NCBI GenBank assembly: GCA_946811185.2
Contig: OX328101.1
Span: 17,964,122 to 18,028,121 of the forward strand
Direction of reading: 5' to 3'
From: Hippopus hippopus
Lineage: Eukaryota > Mollusca > Bivalvia > Cardiida > Cardiidae
DNA length: 64,000 nt
Shown here: one piece after another, positions 30,925-42,065 of the stretch
How the letters are laid out: every line of letters starts with the position of its first letter
Position numbering within the stretch: position 1 is the first letter of the stretch
Made by a program: the position numbers and the translations under genes
The notes under the pieces: model-generated
The model's database searches: none
What the model saw: only the letters and a program-made list of their open reading frames with translations
Told to the model about the DNA's origin: nothing

Positions 30925-31128
30925 GCAAGATTAACACGGTTTTCTTTCCAAGCCACTGTCTGCTTTCCCACATAGCTTGTCGAAACAACGGTCAGCGGTG
31001 GGAGAGGAATGAATCCTGTCGCAATGACTATCATCAATCCTCGGAAAGAAATTGGCCGAGCCAGGAATCCACGACCCTCTGTTCTCAAGTCCTGCACGCT
31101 ACCGACTGAGCTACCGGGGCTCGGCTTT
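30925..31128 (-). mobile_element. tRNA-derived SINE, well-preserved head
   Basis: Reverse complement starts GCCGAGCCCCGGTAGCTCAG and has GTCGGTAGCGTGCAGG, a slightly deleted B-box, 'ggccaatttctttccgagga' and 'tgatgatagtcattgcgaca'. This copy shows the intact head that the 2.4-kb element disrupted at 9277. Confidence 0.8.
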
Positions 31129-31579
31129 TGGAGGGGTAGAAAATTGTGTTATCAGCATTAATCTATTCTTTATTCACGATGTTACTAAAAGCGTTTTATG
31201 AGATCATGGTGACGATTGTCTGGTAGTTGAATGATTGCTCTTTTAAGTACCAAATACATGAGCGACAGTCTGGCAAAAGGTGGTTTAATCCTTTAACGAT
31301 AAAATTCTAGACTTGACAAAATTTAAAGCATTTCAGTTCGGAAATCAAATGTGTTTCAAGTGTTTAGATTTGTCTCTAACTGGTTAAAAACATTGTGGGG
31401 AAAAGGAGTTACTATGTTTCCACGTAACTCCTCACCAAATGACAAAATTTCAGACTTGTCCTAATTGAAAGCACTCGCAGACGACAAATAAAATGTTACT
31501 AAAACACGAAATTTGTTTTCGGGAGGGTAGAAAATACCGTGAGAAAAGGAGAAAATGATGGTTACTAAGGTTATTTGAG

Positions 31580-31795
31580 ACCGGGGGTCGTTGGTTCGAA
31601 TCCTCAGCTCGGCAAAGTTTTTTTCCGAGGACTGATGATAGTCATTGGGATTCATTCCTCTGTCAACGCTGATCATCGTTGGCGATGGTTGTGTTGGAAA
31701 GCGCTGGAAACAGAAAGTCCAGGAAGGCATGGATATGTGCACTGGCGATATAACTGAAATAATGTTGAAAGCGGCGTTAAACACCAACCGACCAA
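31580..31795 (+). mobile_element. tRNA-derived SINE, 5' truncated, full tail
   Basis: Begins GACCGGGGGTCGTTGGTTCG (B-box) and ends 'ataactgaaataatgttgaa', then 'gcggcgttaaacacc' and a CCAAC-rich tail. A tail-only fragment lies at 33337-33400. Confidence 0.75.
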
Positions 31796-31799
31796 CCAA

Positions 31800-33330
31800 A
31801 CAAATTAACAAACAAAAATAATTCCTAGAATTTACTGCTATACTCTTAGGCTGAATAGCTAACTGTTCAAGCAACCAAACTCCTGTTTCAATGTGATTAT
31901 TTTTCTAAGTGTACTCTAGACTTGAAGACAAGTTTGATTAAGACCGATATAACTCTTCCGAATAAGGAGATTGTAAAGTGTCAAATCATTGAGCGAAACT
32001 CCGCAAAATATCATAACGGAATCACTAAAAAGCTTTATTTGTTATTTATGAAAACGAGATTTTGTCGGCCAAATATTTCACAGTACACAAACAAAAGATT
32101 GCGGGTAACCGACGATGAGTTTAACTCTTCATTTAACGATACAAATTCAGGCTTATCAATGGGTTGTTCGAAAACCCTGTTTATATCAAAGGGATTTTGA
32201 TTAGCTTCGCCTTCTATAACCTTATATATTAGACAGGGTGCCCAACTACAATACATGCCGTACACGACCACCCATTATTTTTGTGGCGCCGCATGAGCGG
32301 CGGCACTATATTTTTATTCGCTTTTGAAAAGTGCCTGTGGAGGTAGCCATATTGGATTCCGGGACATTTCGGCCTATAACAATTCCGGCCCATAACAATT
32401 TCGGCCCATAGTCTGTATACCAATTGAACAACACTTGAATGTTTCCTTTCATGTTTGTCTGTCAGCTTGCATGCTCCTACCTCTCCGGCTATCAGTCTGT
32501 GTGTTGATTGATTGCTTTTATATGACATTGTTTCAACCGCTGGTCTAACTTTTTCGAAAGTTTGCCAAACAAAACGCTACGTTGTGCATTGGGCAAAGGG
32601 GGACTAGTGTCATCGTTTATTTTTTTTATTTGGACTGATTTTTTGTTTTTTTTTAACATGTAAAATACCGTACTTTCATAACCAGATCGATAAAAACCAG
32701 ATCGTATCCAACATGGCCCAGAGTTTAAATATTTGTCGTGTAGTATCACCACGTGGACCTCTACGAAGTTTGTTCAAGTGATGCCCTTGGCGTAAAAAAA
32801 TTAACCTGCTGTAATGTGCCCTATTTCAGAAACAACTGATTTGCGGCGCCGTTGATGTTATACATCAATATTTTCTTGTTTAGTATTTTTTACAATTTTT
32901 TTAATTGGGATGGAAATGGTAGTTAATTGTATCGTGTTCTGCAGTAATTTATCTTTGATCCAATACAAAGAATAGAACAAATGAATGACTATTAAGTGAG
33001 TTATTAAGGTCGAAAATGCGGAGGAGGACATTTTTTTCTCTTCCTATCTTGTGATGGTAATTTTGATACCGCAGCGAAAGTATTGAACGAATCCGATTGG
33101 TCAGTGCAATTTGAATATCGGTTTTGAAATAAGGACGTGATGCTAAAAATGGTTTTGACTTGTCAGATTCGTCCAATATTCAATGCCTTGGATGTAAATT
33201 GTTACCAATTCATTAATTTCTGTTTTTAAGTTTTTTAATGGTATTAGTCTTACGAAACTACTCGTATTCATGCTTAACAAGTCTAAACGCCTTTTATTGC
33301 ATATAGTACTGGTGATACCCAAGACATACA
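31800..33330. other. Intergenic, no gene supported
   Basis: Frames of 80-99 codons on both strands (31922-32200, 32229-32528, 32492-32752) show no domain. A threefold 'catttcggcc(c)ata' repeat near 32365-32412 and a repeat pair near 32285 and 32842 shared with 17.5-18.0 kb. Confidence 0.45.
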
Positions 33331-33516
33331 TGAATAAGCGGGCTGTCGCCGTGATATGACTGAAATAATGTTGAAAGCGGCGTAAAACACCATTCAGTCC
33401 ATTCAACTATTCATTGAATAATTGAAAAGTTGAGGGCTGGATTACTTTTTGGGCCATTGTGAACATTCAGTTGAAAAAGTAGTTTTCGTAATTAGGTAAC
33501 TGTCGCAGATATAGAG

Positions 33517-33648
33517 GATAATCAACTGGTTGTGTGTGCTATTAAAACTCTGTCACTAAAATGGGGTGTGATGCGGGTGAAAAACGAATCCGCAGGTGTG
33601 AAGGTCCGCATGTGATTTTTAATATAACACACAACCAGTTGATTATCC
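33517..33648. mobile_element. 132-bp MITE
   Basis: Inverted ends GGATAATCAACTGGTTGTGT at 33517 and its complement to 33648, interior unrelated. Single copy in the window. Confidence 0.65.
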
Positions 33649-34406
33649 TATTCATTATACTCCTAATTCACCCTTTTTATTCTAATAATCATCAAGAATG
33701 GTACAATATGAGCAACATAGGAAAAAAGTAGTTCCGGCAAACATTCTAAAACTATATCGTTACTATTGATACCATATTTATCATCACTGGTGGTGATGAT
33801 ACCATATTTATCATCACTCGTGGTGTTATTCACTGTGAAATCCCAAATAATTCACTGATAAGAATATAATAAAAAGCGTTATAACGACGCAAGTAACGGC
33901 TATTGCAAGTTGCAGTTACACCAATTTGCACTCTGCCACGGATCTCCGGATTTCACTAATCGATTGGAAAGCTGACTGATTAAAACAGGGAGCCTTCACT
34001 TATGGTTTAAACGTATTTATTGATTAATAATTTACAATTTGTGATAAAATACAATACATGTCAATAGGATAGGAACGAAAGCATAGCTTATTGGGTTCTT
34101 GTCCAAGTGGATATAAATAGATGACATAAAGTAGTATAATTTATGAAATCAACGAGACAATAAAACAACGATGAGGAAGACGGAGAAAAAAATGACAGTA
34201 ATGAAATAGAAGCACAATGTGAGGCATGTTTGAGTTGGACTGTTGGTAGATCTTCGAAGAAACGATACGATTGCCACTATAAAAATAATTTATTACGTGA
34301 ACTATTTTCGGTAAATATACACTTGCTTAGCTTAATACTAAATCTCTTACTGGACATGATAAACAACTGTACTTCGGAGAAGATGCGTTTATTAAAATCT
34401 AGGTTG

Positions 34407-34675
34407 GTTGTATTGGTTGTATTGGGGTTTAACGCCACTTTAACAGCTAAGGTCATATCATGGCGGTCGGTGACGCACATGTGTTTCCTGGCTTTCTCAC
34501 ACCAGTACTAACACAACTTTCTTTCCAAAGCCACTGACTACTTTTCTTACATGCTTCAGCAGAGGTGAGAGGCGAAAATACGCCGGAAGGAAAGTTCGCC
34601 TCAACCGGGTATCGAACTCGCAACCACCAGGTCATGAGTCCGACACGCTCACCACTGAGCCACCCGGGCGGGGCT
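34407..34675 (-). mobile_element. Second tRNA-derived SINE family (copy 1)
   Basis: On the reverse strand: GCCCGGGTGGCTCAGTGGTG (A-box region), 'gcgagttcgatacccggt' (B-box), then a body ending in 'gttaaagtggcgttaaaccc'. A copy of the same orientation lies at 58140-58378. Confidence 0.75.
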
Positions 34676-34714
34676 TATTAAAATCTAGCGACAAATTGTC
34701 TTCCGTGAATAAGA

Positions 34715-35400
34715 GAACGGTTAGATTTGCTTTTGGGTATTGCGAAATTTTTTTTTTTTGAGTAGTCGTTCTCGTATTTCTCTATATAATCTACAATCAA
34801 AGAAAAAGTGCTGACTAGATTCAACTGACCCGCATCTACACTGAGGCGAATTGATTACATTTCTAAAGTACAGGTGTTGGCTGAGTGAACTACAGTTATT
34901 GCTAATCCTAGTGAACTGAACTTTTCTACCCCTGAAGAAGAACAGCCTATTTGATCGAGGCTTTTCTCTGTCTAAGAAAGTTTTAAAGGCACTCAATATC
35001 TCCGAATTTCTTATGTCCATTAGAAGCACATTCCATTCCTTTCAGGTTGGTAAAAATGAGATCTTGTAAATGTTAGTTCGACAGACTATATTTTGCAAGT
35101 TTTGCAAATTTCGTAGATTATAAATTGAATTTCACTTACAAGGGATAGAATCAGGGATTTTTTAATAAGAAGATACCATGCCATGAAACATTTTATAAAA
35201 CAAAGTGAATCTGAATTAGAAAAGCCAGTAACAATACGGACTGCTTCATTTTGTATTCTGTCTAGATGTTGTTTTTGGTGTAGAGGAATGTTGTCCCATG
35301 TTATGTCAGCATGTTCTGGAATGGGCCGAACAAACGTAAAATACATGATTTGCAAAGACAGCCTATCAAGTAAGCATTTAAGACGTCCCATTATGTGAAT
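34715..35400 (-). pseudogene. LINE reverse-transcriptase C-terminal fragment, frameshifted
   Basis: Reads as the same family as 25338-26312: 'LKCLLDRLSLQIMYFTFVRP' (35391 down), 'RIQNEAVRIVTG', then a deletion of about 30 codons, a frameshift near 35050 and 'CRCGSVESSQHFFFDCRLYR' near the end. At least one stop and one frame change. Confidence 0.8.
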
Positions 35401-35662
35401 CTTTTTCCAGGATTTATCTATTATGTAACTTCACTTATTGAATTTGACTTTTATAGGAGACTTAGTGGTAATTTATAGGTTTACAAAAATTTGTGATATA
35501 TTTATTTCTTTTTGGAGACATTAACTGTAAAATACTGTAGTTGAAAAGCAGGAAGAAATTTCGTGTCACAATCGGCGTTTGAAAAGCCAATTGAATAGCA
35601 TTTAAAGATTAAAAATAACAATATATTACTTAGTCACACAGAAATTGAAGGAAATTTAAGTA

Positions 35663-37362
35663 CGAGGGTTGTCCCAAAAGCCCGTGACAAATTGTACACA
35701 ATGAACAATGGTGGCGTATATATAAAAAAGATAGTACATTTCATAACAATAATTAGTATTGTATGTTTTAGAGGTATTTTAATGTAAATTCACGTCTTGG
35801 TATTAAAATTATTTCAGTTTGAACGAAGCGTGGTGTTATGACTCGGCGCACGTCAAAATGTCAAGTTTTTACACATGCATGTATCTACTATAATCGTTTG
35901 GTTAAACAACCACAATTAGTTTTTTTTTTTTTGCTAAAACACGATGTTTTTACAAATAATTTGACGTCATCTGTTTAAAATTCGAAAGTGAATACGTTAT
36001 TTCCGGGTGTACAGCGACGTTAAATAGACTGGTGGTTGTTAACGAAAAACAAAACAAAAAAATGACGACGTTTGATGATCTTGCGGTGCAACGCACGGTT
36101 ATTCAGTTTTGTGCAGACGCAGGGATGTCGCCGTTGGAAACAATAGGGAAAATGCACAAAACCGACATATTTGAGAATGTTTCAAGAGCACTTGTGTACA
36201 AGTGACATAAACGTTTCACGTCTCTGGAACCTACAGACATGGAATTAAATGTGATTGGACGGCCAAAAGTCATTACTGAGAAGATGATAACAAAGGTAAA
36301 GAAGTGCATAGATGCTGACCGCAGGCAGACGGTACGGGATATCGCCGAAATTGTCGACATGAGCAAGACCACAGTTCATCGCATTCTATCTGATGAACTT
36401 AACATGTCCCGTGTGTGCGCACGATGGGTGCCAAGGCTGCTTAAGGAGGACGAAAAAGAGCGTCACGTAGCAGCATCAACAGAGTTCCTTGAGCCCGTGA
36501 CTTCTGATGACTCCTTACTCGATAGGACAATCACATGTAACGAAACATGGCTATATTATTTTGAACCAGAAGGAAAACGGCAGTCAAGCGTCTGGAAGAT
36601 ACCTGGCACTTTACCTCCAAAAAAGGCTCGTGTTGTTAAATTGCTCAGGAAAACGATGTTCATCGTGTTTGTTGACAGAAGCAGAGTTATTCTCGTTCAT
36701 GCAGTTCCTCAGGATCAGACTGTGAACGGCGCATACTACTCAAAGGTACGAATATTTAATCTTTTCATTGATTCCATACAGTCATATTATCTTAATTTAG
36801 AAGAAAAGATGATAACCATTAAAGTAAATAAAATCTTGATATTGAACAGTTCTTCAATTTCATTTTTGTTCGTTACAGGTCATTCGTCGTGATGTGATGA
36901 ACGCTATCCGGAAGAAGCGTCCAGCATTATTCGAGCAGCCAGAGTCAATTATCTGGCACCAGGACAACGCGCCCTCTAATACGGCTCATCTCACCCAACT
37001 TGAGATTGACGTTTTAGGATTTCAGCGACTGGTCCACCCACCCTACTCACCTGACCTCGCTCCGCTCTCCGTTTGACACTTGGGTGAAACGTCACTGGAA
37101 GTGTGTGGAGTTCCGTGGAGAGTACTTTGAGAAAGGCGCTTGAATAACGTTTCGACGTTGCTGCTGACGTTGAGTGTGCGCCGGGTATACGGTACTGTAT
37201 ATGGTTAAACTTTGACCATTATGTTATTTGTAAAGATATTGAAATGAAATTTTCTGTAAATTTAGGAAATGCATGACACTAGTACATATCTGAAATCGGG
37301 ATTAATATCTTTAGTGCGCCACCATAAATTAATCTTGTCACGGAGTTTTGGGACAACCCTCG
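35663..37362 (+). mobile_element. Full-length mariner-type transposon, 1.70 kb
   Basis: Terminal inverted repeats CGAGGGTTGTCCCAAAA (35663) and complement (to 37362), continuing to ...CCGTGACAA, with TA target duplication at 35661-35662 and 37363-37364. It carries a decayed transposase gene on the + strand. The length is about 400 bp more than a typical mariner, partly because of a 133-bp intron-like segment and a long 5' leader. Confidence 0.9.
36062..37076 (+). pseudogene. Mariner transposase, inactivated, with an apparent 133-nt intron
   Basis: From ATG 36062 the frame gives an N-terminal helix-turn-helix region, but codon 48 is TGA (36203-36205) where a tryptophan is expected. The second HTH (DRRQTVRDIAEIVDMSKTTVHRIL, about 84-107) and WVPRLL linker-like motif are good. 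The first catalytic Asp is changed to Asn (TCNETW), the second (WHQDNAPSNTAH) is kept, and the sequence breaks off after PPYSPDLAP just before the third Asp. A GT-AG segment at 36746-36878 interrupts the frame exactly between codons, and removal leaves the normal 'YYSKVIRRDV' junction. The gene product would be dead. Confidence 0.85.
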
Positions 37363-37364
37363 TA

Positions 37365-38500
37365 ATCATTTCACCAGTAGAATCAGATTTAATTAGCCTG
37401 CTTCGGTGAAGCTGGATTTTCATCCATTTGGACAAGAAATATTGTACAATTCTTTTATATTATACTAAAAAATATACAAAGAAGACTTCGTTTTAGTTTT
37501 ATACAAAAATGGCCATATGGCACTTTTTGTAAAGAAGAATAATTGTACCTGAAATATATGGGAAAATTCACAAAGAAAGACGCATAAACATTTTTCATCT
37601 GTCTTGCATAAGCTTACAAAAGAAATAGGAAAGAGTTCAAAATAGAGGGACAGAATGACCTTTGTCGACTATGCCGACGAAGTAAAATCAAAATTTCCGT
37701 TTCTATATATTTGTCAAAAATGTTAGGAAATAAGATCAAAATAATTACACATTAGCTGGTTTATTATTGATAAATTTATCAAGATAATGTCACAAAAAAG
37801 TCCAGACAAACACAGCAACGATGATTAAGTAGGCACTAGGTTTAAGAGATAGTCTTTTAGAAACTTGCGATATTATGAATAGATTTACAAACAGCTCATA
37901 GCGTTCGAGTCATATTAAATTATTTGACCCACATTTAATTTGTTATCAGTCATTGCTTTCAAATTGGATACGTATATATTTGATCGTCTTGAAAATATCA
38001 GTAATCGAGGTTCCTAGAATATCACTAACCACATTTAGAACAAGGACATTGCTCAAGGACATTGCTTATACAGACATCCAGTTTGTAGATCAGATTTACT
38101 TTACCAGTTGGCAAATCTTGGACTCATTCATATTAAAAGCATTTGCAAGATGACAGTATGAATATTGTTCAAACGATAGATTTTCACTTTGAAAAAAGAG
38201 AAAAAAAATGAGATGGGCTGGTCACCAGCATTTAGTCACTTTTCCCAACAATGTCTTTGAAAGATTTCTTCTACGGGAAATCGTGTCATAAATGGCTAAA
38301 TTGAGCCTTAACAAAAAAAAAAAAAAAAAAATGTAAAGAAAAAACAAAACAGAAAAACAAACAAGCAAGCAAACACTAAAAACACCCTCATAAATTGGAC
38401 TAGGTAAGTCCAACCACATATTACACCACGATAGAGAATTCTCAATATATACAGAAATATTTTGCTTCGAAATGCAGTCAAAGAAACTGGTATCCGGGAA
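37365..38500. other. Intergenic, no gene seen
   Basis: AT-rich. A remnant of the 225-bp MITE core near 38205-38265. A 22-base A-run near 38311. Confidence 0.5.
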
Positions 38501-38511
38501 CTTGTACGCGT

Positions 38512-39444
38512 CTAGTTATTTCGGTACTGATCAAGCCTTGTTTCGTTGATGTGGACAATGGCTTTAAAAAGGTCTCGAATACCTTTTTCTATTGGAATTT
38601 CCGATCGGAATCCAAGTTTCCTGATCTTGTCATAGGACACTTCGTAGTCTCGCTTATCCAAATCCACTCCGGTATTGCATTCTTTAATGATGCATCCATC
38701 CATAAAACTCTGGATCAGTTTGGCGACTTGAAGCTTTGTCATATTCATACTTTCATCACCTACGTTGTACGCCTGACCTTTCATTACTCCAGCGTAATCA
38801 AGAGCGAATACAAATGCAGCTGCAGCATCTTTAACATGAAGAAAGGTTCTACGAAAATGCCCTTCATACAAATCAATATATTTTTCATGAGCGGCCTTGA
38901 AAGACAAGTCATTGATCAATAAATCAAGACGAAGGCGTGGCGATAAGCCAAAAACAGTCGCGAGTCTCAAGGCGATTCCACCCACATCTACCACAATCTT
39001 TTCCGCATCGGCCTTGGTCTTACCATAGAGGGTTAATGGACTTATTGTTGTTTTTTCGGTACATACACCTTCAACAGAACCATAACAGGATCCTGTGCTT
39101 GCAAATATTAGGATCTGTTCTGGAGTCTTCAGGTCGACGACGTTTCTTGTACCGGAGACGTTTGTCACTGTCGCAGTCTTCGGATCTTTGTTGCATGCTG
39201 GGTATCCGACGATGGCTGCAAGATGGATAATCGCATCCTGGTCTTTCATAACTTCTGAAAGATGATATTTATCATTTATGTCCCCATAAACAATCTTACA
39301 GTTTGGGTCTTCGGCAAAAGATAGAACTGGGTCAATACCCCATTTAAAGATATCGTAGATGGTGACATAATGCTGTTTCTCCAGCAGAAGTGGCACCAAG
39401 GTTGTACCAATGTATCCGGCTCCACCAGTAACTAAGACTCTCAT
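38512..39444 (-). CDS. Extended-SDR NAD-dependent nucleotide-sugar epimerase/dehydratase
   Basis: 310 residues from the ATG at 39444, which begins MRVLVTGGAGYIG. A splice acceptor (TTTTCTTTCAG) ends nine bases before this ATG, so the longer frame to 39468 reads intron and is not used. Rossmann fold: GGAGYIG (7-13) binds NAD(P); D31 at the end of beta-2 prefers NAD(H); GDIND (54-58); HLAAIVG (74-80). Catalytic centre: S/T near 116-119 (FASTGSCYG) and Y140-x3-K144 (LYGKTK). The C-terminal half has RRTFLHVKDAA (198-208), typical of sugar epimerases. The closest general resemblance is to bacterial WcaG-type epimerases; substrate (UDP- or GDP-sugar) cannot be told. Intact, single coding exon after a 5' UTR intron. 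The bacterial flavour could mean old transfer but needs a tree. Confidence 0.85.
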   Translation of the reverse strand: MRVLVTGGAGYIGTTLVPLLLEKQHYVTIYDIFKWGIDPVLSFAEDPNCKIVYGDINDKYHLSEVMKDQDAIIHLAAIVGYPACNKDPKTATVTNVSGTRNVVDLKTPEQILIFASTGSCYGSVEGVCTEKTTISPLTLYGKTKADAEKIVVDVGGIALRLATVFGLSPRLRLDLLINDLSFKAAHEKYIDLYEGHFRRTFLHVKDAAAAFVFALDYAGVMKGQAYNVGDESMNMTKLQVAKLIQSFMDGCIIKECNTGVDLDKRDYEVSYDKIRKLGFRSEIPIEKGIRDLFKAIVHINETRLDQYRNN

Positions 39445-39478
39445 TGTTTGAGCTGAAAGAAAATACAATTTTCTTCAA

Positions 39479-39700
39479 TTAGCTCTTTACCCAAAATTTT
39501 CGACTTGTCCAAATTGAAAGCATTTGTAGACATCACATTCATTGTAACTCAAAACATGAACTTTGTCCTTCAGAGAGTAGACAACATCGTTTGATAGGAA
39601 GAAAAAGCTGGTCACCTGCCTTTTCTCCTTTCTCAGGATGTTTTCAAAAGCCTCTAATCTCGGAGTGGTTCAAAATCGGGATTGTTTGCTTAAGGGTTAA
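39479..39700. mobile_element. Palindromic 225-bp MITE
   Basis: TTAGCTCTTTACCC ... TTAAGGGTTAA with 'cgacttgtccaaattgaaag' and a degraded core GCTGGTCACCTGCC. It sits in the 5' intron of the epimerase gene. A TAGA microsatellite follows at about 39868-39892. Confidence 0.75.
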
Positions 39701-39892
39701 ACCGTAGTTTTGCGTGTCTTTTCCATGTAAAATTAATTTCATAACTTTGATAGACTTTATTCTGCGCAAGACACACCACATAAAAACAAAAAGTGGACAA
39801 AATAGACCGGAAGAACCGATAACAAAAATGAACATGTCGCTGTATGTTTTGCCAAATCACCTTCGCTTAGATAGATAGATAGATAGATAGAT

Positions 39893-40801
39893 ATATCGGG
39901 GAAAATAAAAACCTACCTGTAAATAAGGCTATTGCTTCAGTTGAAGTGTATGATATTCTTTTCAATACGGGTATCCGAAATGAGAATATATTTTTTATTT
40001 AAAAAAAACAAAAAAAAAACGTGTTTATGATTTTTTCAAGCTGTCGCAGGAATTGGCACAATGTATATAAGAAATGAAAAAACAATAAGAACTGTTTGTA
40101 CGAAAAATATAAACATGTATAAAAACAGTTTTAATTTTTCATTTGAAACAATTTAAGGTTCGCAACTTTGAAAATATTTGTGTAAAAATACGAAAACTCT
40201 ACATGAATATACTTTAGATCCAAGAAAGCTTTAATATTAAAGGTTCGTTAAAACACGGAATTGTTTGGTATTTAGTTTTTTACCACATAACTACCCTTAT
40301 TTTAAGTGTAATACTGCCACTACGAATTTTCTCATCTTACACACGTCCGAGATAAGCAAATAGTGTTGTATTAGATCAAAGCTCTCGATCATACACCTCA
40401 CTTCTAAAATATTGTTGATCTAGATTTCTCTGTAAAATTCACTGTCAAAATTGATGACCACGACAAAGTTGAGATTCTTATCATCTTTCGATTTCAAAAC
40501 AAAATCATTATATGCAAATTTATTTGGAACTATTCTTTTTGTCCGTGATGTACACACCTGTAAAAAAAGGGAAATGGCTTCAATACACTTGCACATGTAG
40601 GCCCGTGTTGCAGCATATATAGAAGTAGAATTCTCGAGATATGTACAGTTATGAGACTAAATGAATCTGACATTTGCTGCCTTTTGAAGTAAAAAATTGA
40701 ACTCGTCGTCAAAAATGTTATAAGGCCAGCCTTTAGCGAATTAAATAGATTGTTTTAGACTCGTTTCTAAAAATTTTCAGTTCAAATACCAACTCATAAC
40801 A
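39893..40801. other. Intergenic or 5' intron, no gene seen
   Basis: AT-rich with no supported frame. May include the 5' end of the epimerase gene. Confidence 0.4.
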
Positions 40802-40999
40802 GGGACCGTATTCGCCAACCATTCTTTAAAAACATTCTTTGTCTTATTCTTCAATTTTGTTAAATTTGAATACAACACAACTTGTGATTGGCTAAACCAA
40901 ATGATTTAGCCAATCACAAGTTGTGTTACTTTCACATGTAGACAATTCCGGAGAATAAGACAAAGAGCATTCTTATGAATGGTTGGTGAATACAGTCCC
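40802..40999. mobile_element. 198-bp palindromic MITE (copy 2)
   Basis: Ends GGGACCGTATTCGCCAACCA / TGGTTGGTGAATACAGTCCC; core TGGCTAAACCAAATGATTTA. Homologous to 18528-18725 over its whole length. Immediately followed by a diverged 225-bp MITE (about 41011-41215). Confidence 0.85.
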
Positions 41000-41215
41000 A
41001 GATCCTGTATATCTCCTTACTAGGCGACACAATTTTGGACTTGTCCATATTCGAAGCATTTGCAAACAACAATCTAGATTTGACTTAAATTATTGGATTT
41101 GTCTTTTAAAGGCTGGTCACCAGCATTTTTTCCCTTTTCCAACAATGATTTCAATAGCTGTCTTATTCAGGCTTGATCAAGCATGGGGTTGTGTGAAAAT
41201 AGTTAAAAGCTAGAA

Positions 41216-41748
41216 GTATTGTGTTATAAATATAAAAACCCTTATTTTCAGTGGATTGTATTTTCAGCGGTCGAAAAAGGGTTCGAGTTTATTTAGTATG
41301 CGCCAAGAGATTTAACAACCAATATCTATCCCAAAACAAGCTCAATGATCAACTAAGATATTCTAAATATTTGTGTTTATTCTTCCGCTACTAAACTTTA
41401 TATTAGGCTTTTTTTCCACGACTGTAAACATAATTCCATTTTACATGATGAGGCATTTTGGTGATCGCAACAGCACATGGTGTAAATCAAAGATGAGTAT
41501 GCACAATTCTAATTTTTATCTACCTCGTCCGCGAAAGTTATTTATATGCCCGTGCTTGAACAAGATGGATGGATACTAGTAGTAGCTTTATAGTAGCTTA
41601 GATAATGGCTTTATGGAAGGCAGCGCAATTAAAAAACGCTTAACAGAACTTGTAAACCGCCACTTGACCAAAAAAAAAAAAAAAAATTCTCGACAATTGC
41701 TCATATAACATTGGAAAGCCATACCATTGTCAGGTTGGAATTTGGCTG

Positions 41749-41784
<36 letters not shown>

Positions 41785-42065
41785 ATGCTCTCTTTCTAAC
41801 CATATTGGCTGTTGATTCTTGATCTCTTTCTCATTGTTTTTTATTGTGTTTATTTCATTATTAATGTTACAATGCTTGCCAATTTGGCGGAAAAAAAAAT
41901 AAAACAATAATTATAATCTTAATCAAATAGATCTACTAATTTCGAAAACGTGGTAATAAAATAAAATGGGGTAACCTATCTGATGATAATTTGTTGATTC
42001 TGTTCAGGCTTACCGAAATTCTTCGAAATGACCGGTGGTATTTTACAAGTTTTTCTAACTTTAAC
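41216..42065. other. Intergenic; (CA)n microsatellite
   Basis: (CA)n at about 41749-41780, an A-run at 41670. No gene. Confidence 0.6.

Noticed and set aside
39445..39468. Longer start (eight extra codons) for the epimerase
   Set aside because: These codons lie upstream of a good splice acceptor and do not fit the conserved MRVLVTGG start.
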